A stretch of 55,408 bases of DNA from Bacteroidota bacterium. Its GTDB lineage: Bacteria > Bacteroidota > Ignavibacteria > UBA10030 > UBA6906. Below the pieces are notes generated by a model. It was not told where the DNA came from. It searched no databases and saw only the letters and a list, made by a program, of their open reading frames with translations. The stretch is from the NCBI GenBank assembly GCA_030835135.1, contig JAUQWO010000041.1:1-55408 (forward strand). The letters run 5' to 3'. Positions within the stretch are counted from its first letter, which is position 1. Each line of letters starts with the position of its first letter. A program made the position numbers and the translations under genes. Shown in pieces: positions 9,901 through 18,260 of this stretch.

Positions 9901-12900
9901 TCCATCGCTGTATGAACGATCGACACGAACGTGGGCGGAACAGCACGTACGCGGAGAGAGTATGGATCGACCCGGGGACTCCCGGCACTTCAGGATCGTT
10001 TACCTGATCCACAATATCCAGGGTGTGACGGGGGGCAACCAGACCCTGCTGCATCACGCGAATGCCCTGGTGGCGCTGGGGCACACGGTCACCATCGTGA
10101 CCTATTCGGAACCCCCGGACTGGATCACGGTGCACGCGCACATCGTCCGCGTCCCCGTCACCATGCCACTGGCGAGCGGAGTGCCGGACGCGGATGCCGT
10201 GATCGCAACGTACTTCCTGAACGCCTTTGAGTTGGAGCGCGTGTCCGCACCGGTGAAGATCTACTTTGCCCAGGGGGACCAATTCGTTTTCGGGGATACC
10301 CCGGGGGCGAACGGAGGCCCGGCGGCTGACCAGATCAGGACGATGGCCGGGATGTCGGCGGCCTCCTATCGTCTCTCCGGGGTGCAGGTGGTGGCGAATT
10401 CCCGGACACTCCAGCGGAAGATCAGGGAGCAGGGCGGGCAGACAGCGGACGGGATCATTCCGGTGTGCGTCGATGGTGCGGTCTTCCATCCGATCCCCCG
10501 TGCGGCTGACCAACACCTCCCGCGGATCCTGATCGTCGGTCCGGACAGCAGGGGGACGGCACTCGAGCCTCTGACGTTCAAGGGGGTCGGCGACATCCGC
10601 GAGGCCCTGATGACGCTGCGCACTCAGGGTGAACGTTTTGAGATCGTGCGGATCTCCAATACGCCGCCGGAGATCTTCAGAGACGTAGCATGTGAATTTC
10701 ATCAGGCACCGCCGGACGAGGAGAAGACCCGGCTCTTCGGGACCGCGGACATTCTGGTGTATGCATCGCACTATGATTCCTGTCCACGCCCGCCGCTGGA
10801 AGGCATGGCGGCAGGACTGGCGGTGGTCTGTACCTCCACCGACGGCGCAGCTGAATACTGCGTCCACGGAGAGAACGCATTGCTTGTTCCGCCTGCGCGT
10901 CCGGATCAACTCGCCGCGGCGGTGCGCACACTGTTGCACGACGGCGATCTCCGCCGGCGTTTGCGGGAAGGGGGACGCCGGACCGCGGACGAACGGCCGG
11001 CCGACAAAGAATGGTTGACAATGGTTTCCGTGATCGCACGGGCACTCCCTGTGTCGGCGGTGCGCGCCACCGGAGGCGGGGACGCACTCCCGGAAGAGGG
11101 AATGCGTTGCGTGATGGTGCCGCGTGCCGTGACGGATGGCAGCTCGTATGCGCGCTTGGTGAACCGTGCATGGCGCGAGACCGGTGCAAGCACGGTGTGT
11201 GTGGTCCTGGAAGGCGTCGCGGGTGCCATGGGATGGCAGGAGAAGCTGACCGCCGCCCTGCAGGCCGACGCCGCATGCGCAGCGGTTGCGCCCTCGATCC
11301 TTCCGGCAGCAGAGGACCTGAGCCCGGAGGCACGGCGATCCTACGAGGAACTGGCCGCAGGGCGGAGGGTGCCACTCAGCACGCTTCCGTCCCACGCATG
11401 GATGGTCCGTGCGAGTCTCATCGCGCAGGTCGGGTTGCTGGATGAAACACTGTCATCGGTGGATGCCGTGCTTGACGATCTTTCCTACCGCGTGTTGCTC
11501 ACCGGAGGGAGCATTCGCGCGATCGGAGAGTGTGTCGTGACTGTCGATGCGGAGCCGGCCGCCGTGAGTGTTCGCGTGAACCCTCTCCCGGTGCGATCGC
11601 ATCAGGGGAGTGATCCGTTCGACGCTGCCCGCCGGGAGGTTGTGCGGGCCTGTACGCTTGCCGGGGTCCTGGAGGAGGCCGAGCGCCACGAGGAAGCGGT
11701 GACGGTCCTGGATGAGGCCATCGCCAGGGTGCCGGAGAGTCCGCGATTGCATGCTGAACGGGCGTGGCTTCTGTTACGGCTCGGCGCATATGAACGCATG
11801 TCGAACCTGCTCATCCCCACACCCGACAGCGTCAAACGCGACCCTGTCTGGCTGGAGGTCGCAGGATTTGCGATGCAGGGGATGGGAGAAACGGTGCTTG
11901 CGCGGCAGTGCGCGGACAAGGCGCTCACGCTCGATGCGCGCTGTGCGCGTGCGCTTGTGCTCCGGGGGATGCTCGCCGTGGATGAGGGTGATGCGGCGGG
12001 GGCGGCCGCGGCATTCAGAGAGGCTCTGGCCGCTGACCCTGCATCGGCGATGGCACTGGCGCACCTCGGTGCGTTGCTCTGGGTCACCGGCGAACGGACG
12101 GAGGCCGGCAAAGCGATCGAACGGGCGTTTGTGCTCGATCCCACGCATCCGGCGATCCTGGTGAGCTACCGTGATATGGTCCATGAGTATGGCGGGTATG
12201 ATGCTGCGCTGCCTGTCGTGAGTGACGCCTGCACGTATCATCCTCATCACCGGACATTGGCGGTGGTGCTTGCCGAGGTCTTGAGTGGCGCCGGCCAGGG
12301 TGCGGCGGCGCTCGAGGTGCTTGTGCGCGTGATCGCCGAGCACGGGCCTGCGCAGGATCTGCTGGACATGGCGGTGGCGCTTCGCCACCAGGTGGGTCCA
12401 CCCGGGCCTCCTGCCGCGGATGGCGTTTCCCTCTGCATGATCGTCAGGAATGAAGAGGCCATGCTCGCACGCTGCCTGGCCGACGCACGAGCGTTCGTGG
12501 ATGAGATCATCGTTGTGGATACGGGATCCACCGATCGCACCGTGCAGGTGGCAACAGCCTGTGGAGCACAGGTCCATGCCGTGCCATGGGACAATGACTA
12601 TGCCGCGGCACGGAACGCCGCACTGTCCCACGCTCACGGGGGCTGGATCCTTTCGCTGGACGCAGATGAACGATTGTCCACCGCCGACCGCGCAGCGTTC
12701 ACAGCGCTGATGCATGACCTGCGCCGTTCACCGTCCGGCGTCGTCTTCACGACGCGAAACTACGTGACGGGAGCGGGGGTCGAAGGGTGGCGGAGGAATG
12801 ACGGGGTGTACGCCGAAGAGGCGGGGTCGGGTTGGATCCCGAGTGACAAGGTGCGGCTCTTCCCGCGTGATGCGCGCGTGGTGTACGAAGAGCCGGTGCA

Positions 12901-13585
12901 CGAGATCGTCGAAGCATCGCTGCAGCGGTGCGGGTATCCGCTTGTCCGCACCAGCATTCCGGTCCATCACTATGGCCGCCTGGATGCGGCGCGGACGCGG
13001 GAAAAGGCCGTCCGGTACGTGGAGATCGGACGGAGAAAACTTGCCCGGGGAGCTGGGAATGACGTCCGGGCCGTCCGGGAACTGGCCGCGCAGGAGCAGG
13101 AGCTGGGCAACCATGCCGCGGCGATCCCCCTCTGGGAGCAGGTGGTGCGGTGCGATCCGAAGGATGCCCGTGCATTCCTCGGACTGGGCGTGAGTCTGGC
13201 GGAGGAACGGGACTATCCGGCGGCACGGAAAGCGCTGGCACGGGCGATGGCCCTGGACCCCGCGATGCCGGAGGCTCCCGTGAAGTACGCTCTGGTGGCG
13301 ATGGAGGTTGGTGATGTGGCAGGCGCGATCCGGACGCTGGAAGCGGCGCGCCGGACGATGCCGGAATACCCCTTTGCGATCGCAGCACACGCGGCAGCGC
13401 TTGCGTGCAGTGGCGATCGTCAGGGAGCGCACGCGTCGATGGACGACCTGCGCCGCAGGGGGATCGATGGCCGGGGGTTCTTCGCGCAGGTGGTCCAGGA
13501 TCTCACGGGCGCGGGACAGGATGCCCTCGCGCGCACTCTTATGATGGTTCTTCAGTCAACAGAAGGGATGGCGGTCGCACAATGA
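6917..13585 (+). CDS. Giant multi-domain glycosyltransferase (GT2-GT4-GT2-GT4-TPR-GT2-TPR)
   Basis: ATG 6917 overlaps the previous stop (ATGA) behind GGGGGTG, giving 2222 aa; the open frame extends further upstream but only through shadow sequence. Approximate domains: GT2 at 34-285 (VSIVTPFFN, NDGSTD, LLDSDDLLEP); GT4 at 295-670 (FSGRIVAQKQP, WEGIALTVYEAMAAG); GT2 at 773-998 (VSVIIPCYAQ, NDGSPDD, LDADD); GT4 at 1025-1372 (IVYLIHNIQGVTGGNQ, CPRPPLEGMAAGL); a weak GT2-like stretch at 1396-1568; TPR-type helices at 1575-1828; GT2 at 1836-2025 (VSLCMIVRNEE, DTGSTDRT, SLDADERL); and terminal TPRs at 2035-2222. That gives at least five catalytic domains in one chain. It is presumably a cytoplasmic glycan-assembly enzyme, with the TPRs holding the protein acceptor or partner enzymes. 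Confidence 0.85.
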   Translation: MIDQRHPDFKDTPVAPGRPSMHYVPAGSGEPPQVSIVTPFFNTGSEFPETARSVVGQSFQQWEWIIVNDGSTDPASLAMLDGFRKRDERIRVIDHGENRGLSAARNTGWRAARSEFIVLLDSDDLLEPTAVEKWYWHLATFPEHAFVKGFGVGFGEQEYLWQRGFHEHEAFLEENLVDATSMIRRVVLEHVGGFDESTREGLEDWDLWLHAAALGYWGGTVPEFLNWYRRRAEHTDRWSNLSASARAAFRDTLRSRYPLLWEQGFPKAQPATEGAYAPMHDAFPAANRLAKRGRRLLMIVPWFAMGGADKFNCDVIGEVRKHGWEVTVASTMEGDHSWLAAFARLTPDVFPLEHFLRLADYPRFLAYLIASRDIDTVMITNSELGYKLVPYLRSRFPGVAFVDYCHMEDDAWNNGGYPRQAVQMQDVLDLNITSSAYLREWEIRRGGDPSRIEVCTTNIDTELWRPDPSVRARQRAALGIDDNLPLILFSGRIVAQKQPAVLVEAVRMLDARGVRSLTLVAGDGVDREALEARAASLHLGHALRFLGAVPNDRIRELMLSADILFLPSAWEGIALTVYEAMAAGCVVVGAVVGGQAELVTEGTGVLIQRSTPAQEAQEYAAILERLIADPALRSQLGGSARARVHQHFSLGRMGERMIALFDQARHLHATQPRTPVSIGLGRSTALEALESHRNRPNRWWYTGVTDAAEEVIRMVKDALGMKDHATALILLRGVRAMFVRAEDRDRVAMIDTRIAEIEGLLAAAPVHPEEAPLVSVIIPCYAQAQYLREAMDSVLAQTYGRWEMIVVNDGSPDDASDVVRGFMNDHPGSPVRLLEGPNHGVSHARNAGARAAKGEFIVPLDADDRIAPAFIATCLAALRAEPAAGFAYTHIRRFGLVNEVFVLPPFDAHTVVHEDNTIAVCAVIRREVWEQVGGYNESMRAGYEDWDFWVGCIALGWRGIRIPEALFEYRIKPTGANTSANERRMDLIARIVMNHPSLYERSTRTWAEQHVRGESMDRPGDSRHFRIVYLIHNIQGVTGGNQTLLHHANALVALGHTVTIVTYSEPPDWITVHAHIVRVPVTMPLASGVPDADAVIATYFLNAFELERVSAPVKIYFAQGDQFVFGDTPGANGGPAADQIRTMAGMSAASYRLSGVQVVANSRTLQRKIREQGGQTADGIIPVCVDGAVFHPIPRAADQHLPRILIVGPDSRGTALEPLTFKGVGDIREALMTLRTQGERFEIVRISNTPPEIFRDVACEFHQAPPDEEKTRLFGTADILVYASHYDSCPRPPLEGMAAGLAVVCTSTDGAAEYCVHGENALLVPPARPDQLAAAVRTLLHDGDLRRRLREGGRRTADERPADKEWLTMVSVIARALPVSAVRATGGGDALPEEGMRCVMVPRAVTDGSSYARLVNRAWRETGASTVCVVLEGVAGAMGWQEKLTAALQADAACAAVAPSILPAAEDLSPEARRSYEELAAGRRVPLSTLPSHAWMVRASLIAQVGLLDETLSSVDAVLDDLSYRVLLTGGSIRAIGECVVTVDAEPAAVSVRVNPLPVRSHQGSDPFDAARREVVRACTLAGVLEEAERHEEAVTVLDEAIARVPESPRLHAERAWLLLRLGAYERMSNLLIPTPDSVKRDPVWLEVAGFAMQGMGETVLARQCADKALTLDARCARALVLRGMLAVDEGDAAGAAAAFREALAADPASAMALAHLGALLWVTGERTEAGKAIERAFVLDPTHPAILVSYRDMVHEYGGYDAALPVVSDACTYHPHHRTLAVVLAEVLSGAGQGAAALEVLVRVIAEHGPAQDLLDMAVALRHQVGPPGPPAADGVSLCMIVRNEEAMLARCLADARAFVDEIIVVDTGSTDRTVQVATACGAQVHAVPWDNDYAAARNAALSHAHGGWILSLDADERLSTADRAAFTALMHDLRRSPSGVVFTTRNYVTGAGVEGWRRNDGVYAEEAGSGWIPSDKVRLFPRDARVVYEEPVHEIVEASLQRCGYPLVRTSIPVHHYGRLDAARTREKAVRYVEIGRRKLARGAGNDVRAVRELAAQEQELGNHAAAIPLWEQVVRCDPKDARAFLGLGVSLAEERDYPAARKALARAMALDPAMPEAPVKYALVAMEVGDVAGAIRTLEAARRTMPEYPFAIAAHAAALACSGDRQGAHASMDDLRRRGIDGRGFFAQVVQDLTGAGQDALARTLMMVLQSTEGMAVAQ

Positions 13586-15459
13586 ACTCACTTTCCCAGC
13601 CGAATCCGCAGAAACAGCAGGCGCGCGTCATGCTTGCGTATGTATACTATCCCGTGACCACGGCGGTGTACTTCGAACGTGCATTGCGGACGGATCATCA
13701 GGTCGTCACGATCGGACCGAAGATGGATGAGGGTCTGATCCAGGCGTGGAACCTGCAAGCGATGCGCCAGCCGATCAGGGACCAGCAGATCCCCACGGAC
13801 TATGAACCGGACCTCGCGGCCCTGTTCCGGAGAATGCCCACGTCCATGTACCCCGATCTCTATCTGTGGGTGGAGTCGGTGAACGGGCACTTCCCGCGCA
13901 ACCTGGAATCGGTCCCGGTGCCGAAGGCCTGCTACCTCATCGACAGCCATCTGAACCTCGGATGGCACGTGCAGTGGGCGAAGCAGTTCGATCACGTCTT
14001 CGTTGCGCAGCGTGAGTACCTCCCTGCATTCCGCGAAGCGGGCAGCAAGCACGTGCACTGGCTCCCCCTGGGGGCCGATCCCGAGATCCACCGGCGTGCA
14101 ACGGAGGTCAAGAAGCACAGTATCGGATTCGTCGGTTCGCTCAATACCGAACGCCGTGTCCGTCTGCTCAATGCCCTGGAGCACCACCACAAGGTCACCT
14201 ATCAGCGTTGCTTCTGGACGGACATGGCGGACTTCTTTGCGGAAAGCCGGATCGTCTTCAATAACGCGATCAAGAACGATCTGAACATGCGGCTGTTCGA
14301 GGTGATGTCCACGGGGACATTCCTGTTGACCGACAATGCCGCGAACAGCGGACAGGATGAGATGTTCCGTGGCGGTGAGGACCTCGGACTCTACACGGAC
14401 GACGTGCTCGTGGAGATGGCGAAGTACTATCTCGAGCACGACGACGAGCGCGAGACCATCGCCGCACGTGGTCGCCGGCTGATCCACCGTGCACACACCT
14501 ACGCACACAGGATCGACGATCTGCTGCAGGTGGCCATCGGCGGGAAGGCGGACACATTCTCTGCGCAGGGATTGCGGGAGCGGTCCGTTGTGGGGGAGGC
14601 GGGCCCGGTGTCCTCCGCCCGCCCGCTCGTGGTGCCGGCCACCACACCCGCCCCGGCGGAACGGAGCTTCGTGATCCCGGTCCTCGACATGTCTCCCGCA
14701 AGTCCGTACAACATCATGACACTGCTGGAGGACCTTCGGACCATCCCCGGGGATGTGATCGTGGTGTGCAACAGTCCCGCCATGGCCGACACGCTCCGGG
14801 GCCATCCGCGGATCGATTATATGGCGTCGATGAGTCACAATGTGGGCGTGGCCCGGGCATGGAACATCGGGTTGGCGATGTCGCAGACCCCGGTCGCGTT
14901 CATCCTGAATGCCGATCTTCACGTCACGGAGGAAGTGTTCACCACGCTCGAGCGTGCGCTGCGGGAGTTGCCGGATGCGGCGGTGGTCGGGCCACAGGGG
15001 AGCTTCTTCGATTTTGCCACGGCGCAGGATATGCAGTATTTCCAGCGGGGATCGTTCTCCGCACCCATCACGGTCGATGCGGTCTCCGGATTCCTGTTCG
15101 GCGTCCGTACGAATGTCTTCGGTCCCGGTGGCCTGCAATTCGAGAACAAGTATACACCGTGCTACTTCGAGGAATGGGACCTCGGTCTGCAATGCCGCCT
15201 GATGGGGCTCAAGTGCTACATCGTTCCCACGGCCGGCTACGATCACGAGTGGAGCGGATCGATACGTGCGCTGCGGACCATCAAGTACTTCCGCACGGAA
15301 GCAACGTCGCGGGAAATTCTGGAACGCAACCGGGTGATCTTCCTGGAGAAATGGAAACGGATCGCCCGGCATGCGGGGTCGACGGGATTCCTCGAGTCGT
15401 TGTGGACAGAGAACAACGCCGCACGTCAGGCAGCGGCGGTATCACCGGCGATGGGATAG
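13582..15459 (+). CDS. CgeB-like GT-B domain fused to a GT2-like domain
   Basis: The product is 625 aa from ATG 13582, overlapping the previous stop as ATGA. Residues 1 to about 330 resemble the spore-maturation CgeB/YkvP-type glycosyltransferases: FDHVFVAQREYLPAF, HWLPLGADPEIH, IGFVGSLNTERR, and the C-terminal NMRLFEVMSTGTFLLTD signature with ARGRRLIHRAHTY. After a proline/alanine-rich linker (about 340-358) a GT-A/GT2-like domain runs from 360 to about 600 (SFVIPVLDMSP, VGVARAWNIGLAMS, LNADLHVTEE, EEWDLGLQCRLMGL). The second domain has N-A-D where a classical DxD is expected, so donor binding may differ. It sits in the middle of the glycan operon, and the next gene follows after 9 nt. Confidence 0.8.
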   Translation: MNSLSQPNPQKQQARVMLAYVYYPVTTAVYFERALRTDHQVVTIGPKMDEGLIQAWNLQAMRQPIRDQQIPTDYEPDLAALFRRMPTSMYPDLYLWVESVNGHFPRNLESVPVPKACYLIDSHLNLGWHVQWAKQFDHVFVAQREYLPAFREAGSKHVHWLPLGADPEIHRRATEVKKHSIGFVGSLNTERRVRLLNALEHHHKVTYQRCFWTDMADFFAESRIVFNNAIKNDLNMRLFEVMSTGTFLLTDNAANSGQDEMFRGGEDLGLYTDDVLVEMAKYYLEHDDERETIAARGRRLIHRAHTYAHRIDDLLQVAIGGKADTFSAQGLRERSVVGEAGPVSSARPLVVPATTPAPAERSFVIPVLDMSPASPYNIMTLLEDLRTIPGDVIVVCNSPAMADTLRGHPRIDYMASMSHNVGVARAWNIGLAMSQTPVAFILNADLHVTEEVFTTLERALRELPDAAVVGPQGSFFDFATAQDMQYFQRGSFSAPITVDAVSGFLFGVRTNVFGPGGLQFENKYTPCYFEEWDLGLQCRLMGLKCYIVPTAGYDHEWSGSIRALRTIKYFRTEATSREILERNRVIFLEKWKRIARHAGSTGFLESLWTENNAARQAAAVSPAMG

Positions 15460-15468
15460 GGAACGCGC

Positions 15469-16206
15469 ATGACACCAGGACAGACATATTCGCCGTTGCT
15501 TGCACGCTATGCGGAGAAGTACGAGGACCGTCCCCGGATGGAACTCCTGGGGCTGCTGGATGTCCCGTTCCGGACCGTCCTGGAGATCGGGTGCGGCGGT
15601 GGGGCGACCGGCAAGATGATCAAGGACAGGTTTCCGGACACAACGTATATCGGCATCGAGATCGACCGCGAAGCGGCAGGTGACGCCCGCAAGGTGCTGG
15701 ACCATGTGGTGACGTGCGACGTGGAGCGTTTCTCCCTGGAAGATGCCGGTATCCCGCTGCAGGAGATCGATCTGGTGATCCTGGCGGATGTGCTGGAGCA
15801 TCTGTACGACCCCTGGAAGGTGCTCCGCTCCCTCCATGCGCACCTCAGGCCGGAGGGGGCGGTGATCGCGAGCATCCCGAATTCGCAGAACGTCCGTCTG
15901 CTGCAGAATCTCGTCAATGGATTCTGGACGTATGGCAACCAGGGACTTCTCGATGCCACGCACATCCGGTTCTTCACGATGATCGAGATCGGACGCATGT
16001 TCACCGGGAGCGGGTATGTGATCGATCAACTGATCAGCAGTTGTGATGCGGACATGCCGGCCGACGGCAGCTGGCCGCGGGACCTGCACCTCGGCAAGGT
16101 GACCCTGCATGACGTCACCCAGGAGGATATGCAACAGCTGTACACGTTCCAGTATCTTGTCCGGGCGCGGCGCCAGTTGCCGAACGGACCAGGAGGGCAG
16201 CCATGA
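15469..16206 (+). CDS. Class I SAM-dependent methyltransferase
   Basis: This 245-aa methyltransferase has motif I VLEIGCGGGATGKMI at about 37-51, the acidic end of strand beta2 in GIEIDREAA, and the post-I/motif II region DLVILADVLEHLYDP. A GLLDATHIRFFT segment near 165 is typical of Methyltransf_23-type enzymes linked to surface polysaccharide and glycan clusters. A purine-rich AGGGAA precedes ATG 15469. The stop overlaps the next ATG (ATGA 16203-16206). It probably O- or N-methylates a sugar of the glycan made by this operon; it is one of four methyltransferase domains in region 1. Confidence 0.85.
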   Translation: MTPGQTYSPLLARYAEKYEDRPRMELLGLLDVPFRTVLEIGCGGGATGKMIKDRFPDTTYIGIEIDREAAGDARKVLDHVVTCDVERFSLEDAGIPLQEIDLVILADVLEHLYDPWKVLRSLHAHLRPEGAVIASIPNSQNVRLLQNLVNGFWTYGNQGLLDATHIRFFTMIEIGRMFTGSGYVIDQLISSCDADMPADGSWPRDLHLGKVTLHDVTQEDMQQLYTFQYLVRARRQLPNGPGGQP

Positions 16207-17396
16207 TGTACGCGGTCTTGCCCACGGGCAGTTTTCATGGTTGGGGTGTATGTGGCAAGTACATCGCCAAGGAGCTTTCGCGGATCACTCCGGTGGGTCT
16301 CATCACGGAGGGGTTTGACCAGGCCGCCATTCAGGATGTGTTCGACCATCGCCTGTTGCGGGGGTTGCTGGTGCCGGAGCATGAGCAGCAGCAACTGCGG
16401 GCGGGCGCAGCGGTGACGGTGGATGTGCCGGTCCTGCAGAACATCGTGGACAAGACGCTCCGGCCGGCGCTCCCGGCATTCCGCGGATCATGGAACGCCG
16501 GCTACACCTTTTTCGAGGACAACGTGCTGCACCCGTCCTTCATCGAGAACGGCCGCCGCTTCTACGATGTCGTGGTCACGGGGTCGTACTGGTGTGAAGA
16601 AGTGCTTCGCGGGTACGGACTCACCAATGTCACGACGATCATTCAGGGGATCGATCCCACGATCTTCAATCCCGGCCACGCGGAGAAGGAGTATCTGCAG
16701 GACGCGTTCGTGATCTTTTCCGGGGGAAAGTTCGAGCTCCGCAAGGGGCAGGACCTGGTGGTGCGCGCCTTCAAGGTCTTGCAGGACCGTTACCCGGATG
16801 TCCTCCTGGTGAACAGCTGGTACAACCATTGGGCGGCCAGCATGCAGACCATGACGGCGTCGCCGCATATCCGTTTCACCCCGCAGTCGGGCGACTACAT
16901 GGCGCTGATGGAACGGATGTTCGTCGACAATGGGATCGACCCTGCACGGGTGATCACGCTGCCGCCGCTCCCCAACATCATGATGACGCGGATCTACCGG
17001 AATACGGACATCGGGGTATTCCCGAACCGGTGTGAGGGTGGAACGAACCTCGTCCTCATGGAGTACATGGCGTGCGGGAAACCGGTGATCGCGTCGTTCT
17101 CGTCCGGACATCGGGACGTCTTGACCGACCGGAACAGCATGCCGCTCCGCGCATTGCGGCCCATTGCGATCTCCCAGAACGGCGAACAGGTCGCGGTCTG
17201 GGATGACCCGCAACTCGATGAACTTATTGAGCGGCTCGACTGGGCGTACCATCATCGCGGGGAGATGCGTGCGATCGGACAGGAGGCGGGTCAGTTCATG
17301 GCACCGTTGACCTGGGAGCGCACCGCGCGGCAATTCCATGGTGTCTTGAACAAGCAACCGGTGTCCCACAACGTGCCGACGCATCAGTATGCCTGA
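16203..17396 (+). CDS. GT4-type glycosyltransferase
   Basis: The 397-aa product begins at ATG 16203 behind a strong AGGAGGG (16191-16197) and overlaps the upstream stop. The N-terminal domain shows GSFHGWGVCGKYIAKEL, a glycine loop of GT-B enzymes. The C-terminal Glycos_transf_1 domain contains FSGGKFELRKGQDLVVRAF and the donor-binding segment CEGGTNLVLMEYMACGKP, with the E-x7-E pattern represented by E/E in EGGTNLVLME. Overall length is normal for GT4. Its next neighbour (17421) starts 24 nt downstream. Sugar specificity is unknown; a role in the same glycan is inferred from operon membership. Confidence 0.85.
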   Translation: MMYAVLPTGSFHGWGVCGKYIAKELSRITPVGLITEGFDQAAIQDVFDHRLLRGLLVPEHEQQQLRAGAAVTVDVPVLQNIVDKTLRPALPAFRGSWNAGYTFFEDNVLHPSFIENGRRFYDVVVTGSYWCEEVLRGYGLTNVTTIIQGIDPTIFNPGHAEKEYLQDAFVIFSGGKFELRKGQDLVVRAFKVLQDRYPDVLLVNSWYNHWAASMQTMTASPHIRFTPQSGDYMALMERMFVDNGIDPARVITLPPLPNIMMTRIYRNTDIGVFPNRCEGGTNLVLMEYMACGKPVIASFSSGHRDVLTDRNSMPLRALRPIAISQNGEQVAVWDDPQLDELIERLDWAYHHRGEMRAIGQEAGQFMAPLTWERTARQFHGVLNKQPVSHNVPTHQYA

Positions 17397-17420
17397 TGCC
17401 GTGGCACCGGGGAGTCTGTA

Positions 17421-18260
17421 ATGCACGAGACAGTTGTCTGTGTCGCAACTTCGGAACGGACGTGGCGCACGCTCGGGCGGTACTGCTTCAATGCCCCGTT
17501 CATCGCGAACCGTCAGAAATTCGACCTTGCGATCGGGTTCAACGGCAATGATCCCGAGGGGAGGCGGTATCTCGATACGCTGACCCCCGAGTATGTTCTG
17601 ATGCGGCCGAACACCGGTCACGATCTGGCGAACTTTGACAATATCCTGAAGAACATCCCGGGATATCACCACTACATCCTGTTGCATGATGATCACTGGT
17701 TCTATGATGACATGTGGTTCGAGCGGCTGGAGCAACTGCACGGATCCTCTCCCGAGGTCGGCGTGTTCGGCAATCTCGCGCGGTTCGATCTTTCGGGTGA
17801 CTTCAAGGAGTATCATGACCGGGTGTGCAGCTCCATGGGATATACGGAAGTGATCGGGAGGCCCTACCCGCATTTCGTCCAGGGCCTGGCAGGGTCGTAC
17901 ACGGGGCCGGTCATTCGTGCGATCCTCGAGCAGGATGGGATCCCCCATGTTCACCGGAGTGTGCAGGCGGCAGCGCAGGTATTCGAGCGGGTCTTCAGCG
18001 GATTGATGCTCAACCAGGGTGTCCGGTTCGGGCAGATCCCTCCCGGGTTCGAGATGTACCTGGTCCATCGCGATCATAGCTTTGTGAAGATCAAACTCCA
18101 GCAGGCGGCGCACCATATCGCCGGTGGGAACCGGGAGAGCGCGGAGGAGATCTTTCTGATGCTGCACCGGCTGAGACCTGACGACCCGACGGTGACCATC
18201 CGTATCGATGCAGTGCGCTCGGGGCAGGCCGATCCTGCCCGGAATCCCGTGGAGGCATGA
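17421..18260 (+). CDS. Predicted GT-A-fold glycosyltransferase with a DDH motif
   Basis: This 279-aa protein starts at ATG 17421 behind GGGGAG (about 17408-17413). The N-terminal 200 residues look like a small GT-A nucleotide-sugar transferase: an FDLAIGFNGND strand, TGHDLANFDNIL, and YILLHDDHWFYDDMW at about 86-100, where the usual DxD appears as D-D-H. The final 60 residues (HIAGGNRESAEEIFLMLHRLRPDDP) resemble a single TPR hairpin, foreshadowing the TPR genes downstream. It overlaps the next gene by ATGA. I did not recognise a named family, so the glycosyltransferase call rests on motif shape and context. An alternative is a non-catalytic sugar-binding GT-A relative. Confidence 0.5.
   Translation: MHETVVCVATSERTWRTLGRYCFNAPFIANRQKFDLAIGFNGNDPEGRRYLDTLTPEYVLMRPNTGHDLANFDNILKNIPGYHHYILLHDDHWFYDDMWFERLEQLHGSSPEVGVFGNLARFDLSGDFKEYHDRVCSSMGYTEVIGRPYPHFVQGLAGSYTGPVIRAILEQDGIPHVHRSVQAAAQVFERVFSGLMLNQGVRFGQIPPGFEMYLVHRDHSFVKIKLQQAAHHIAGGNRESAEEIFLMLHRLRPDDPTVTIRIDAVRSGQADPARNPVEA

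Noticed and set aside
9362-11395. Minus-strand open frame of 677 aa inside the giant glycosyltransferase gene
   Set aside because: Composition is shadow-like (H/R-rich) and the sense frame carries clear GT2 and GT4 motifs.
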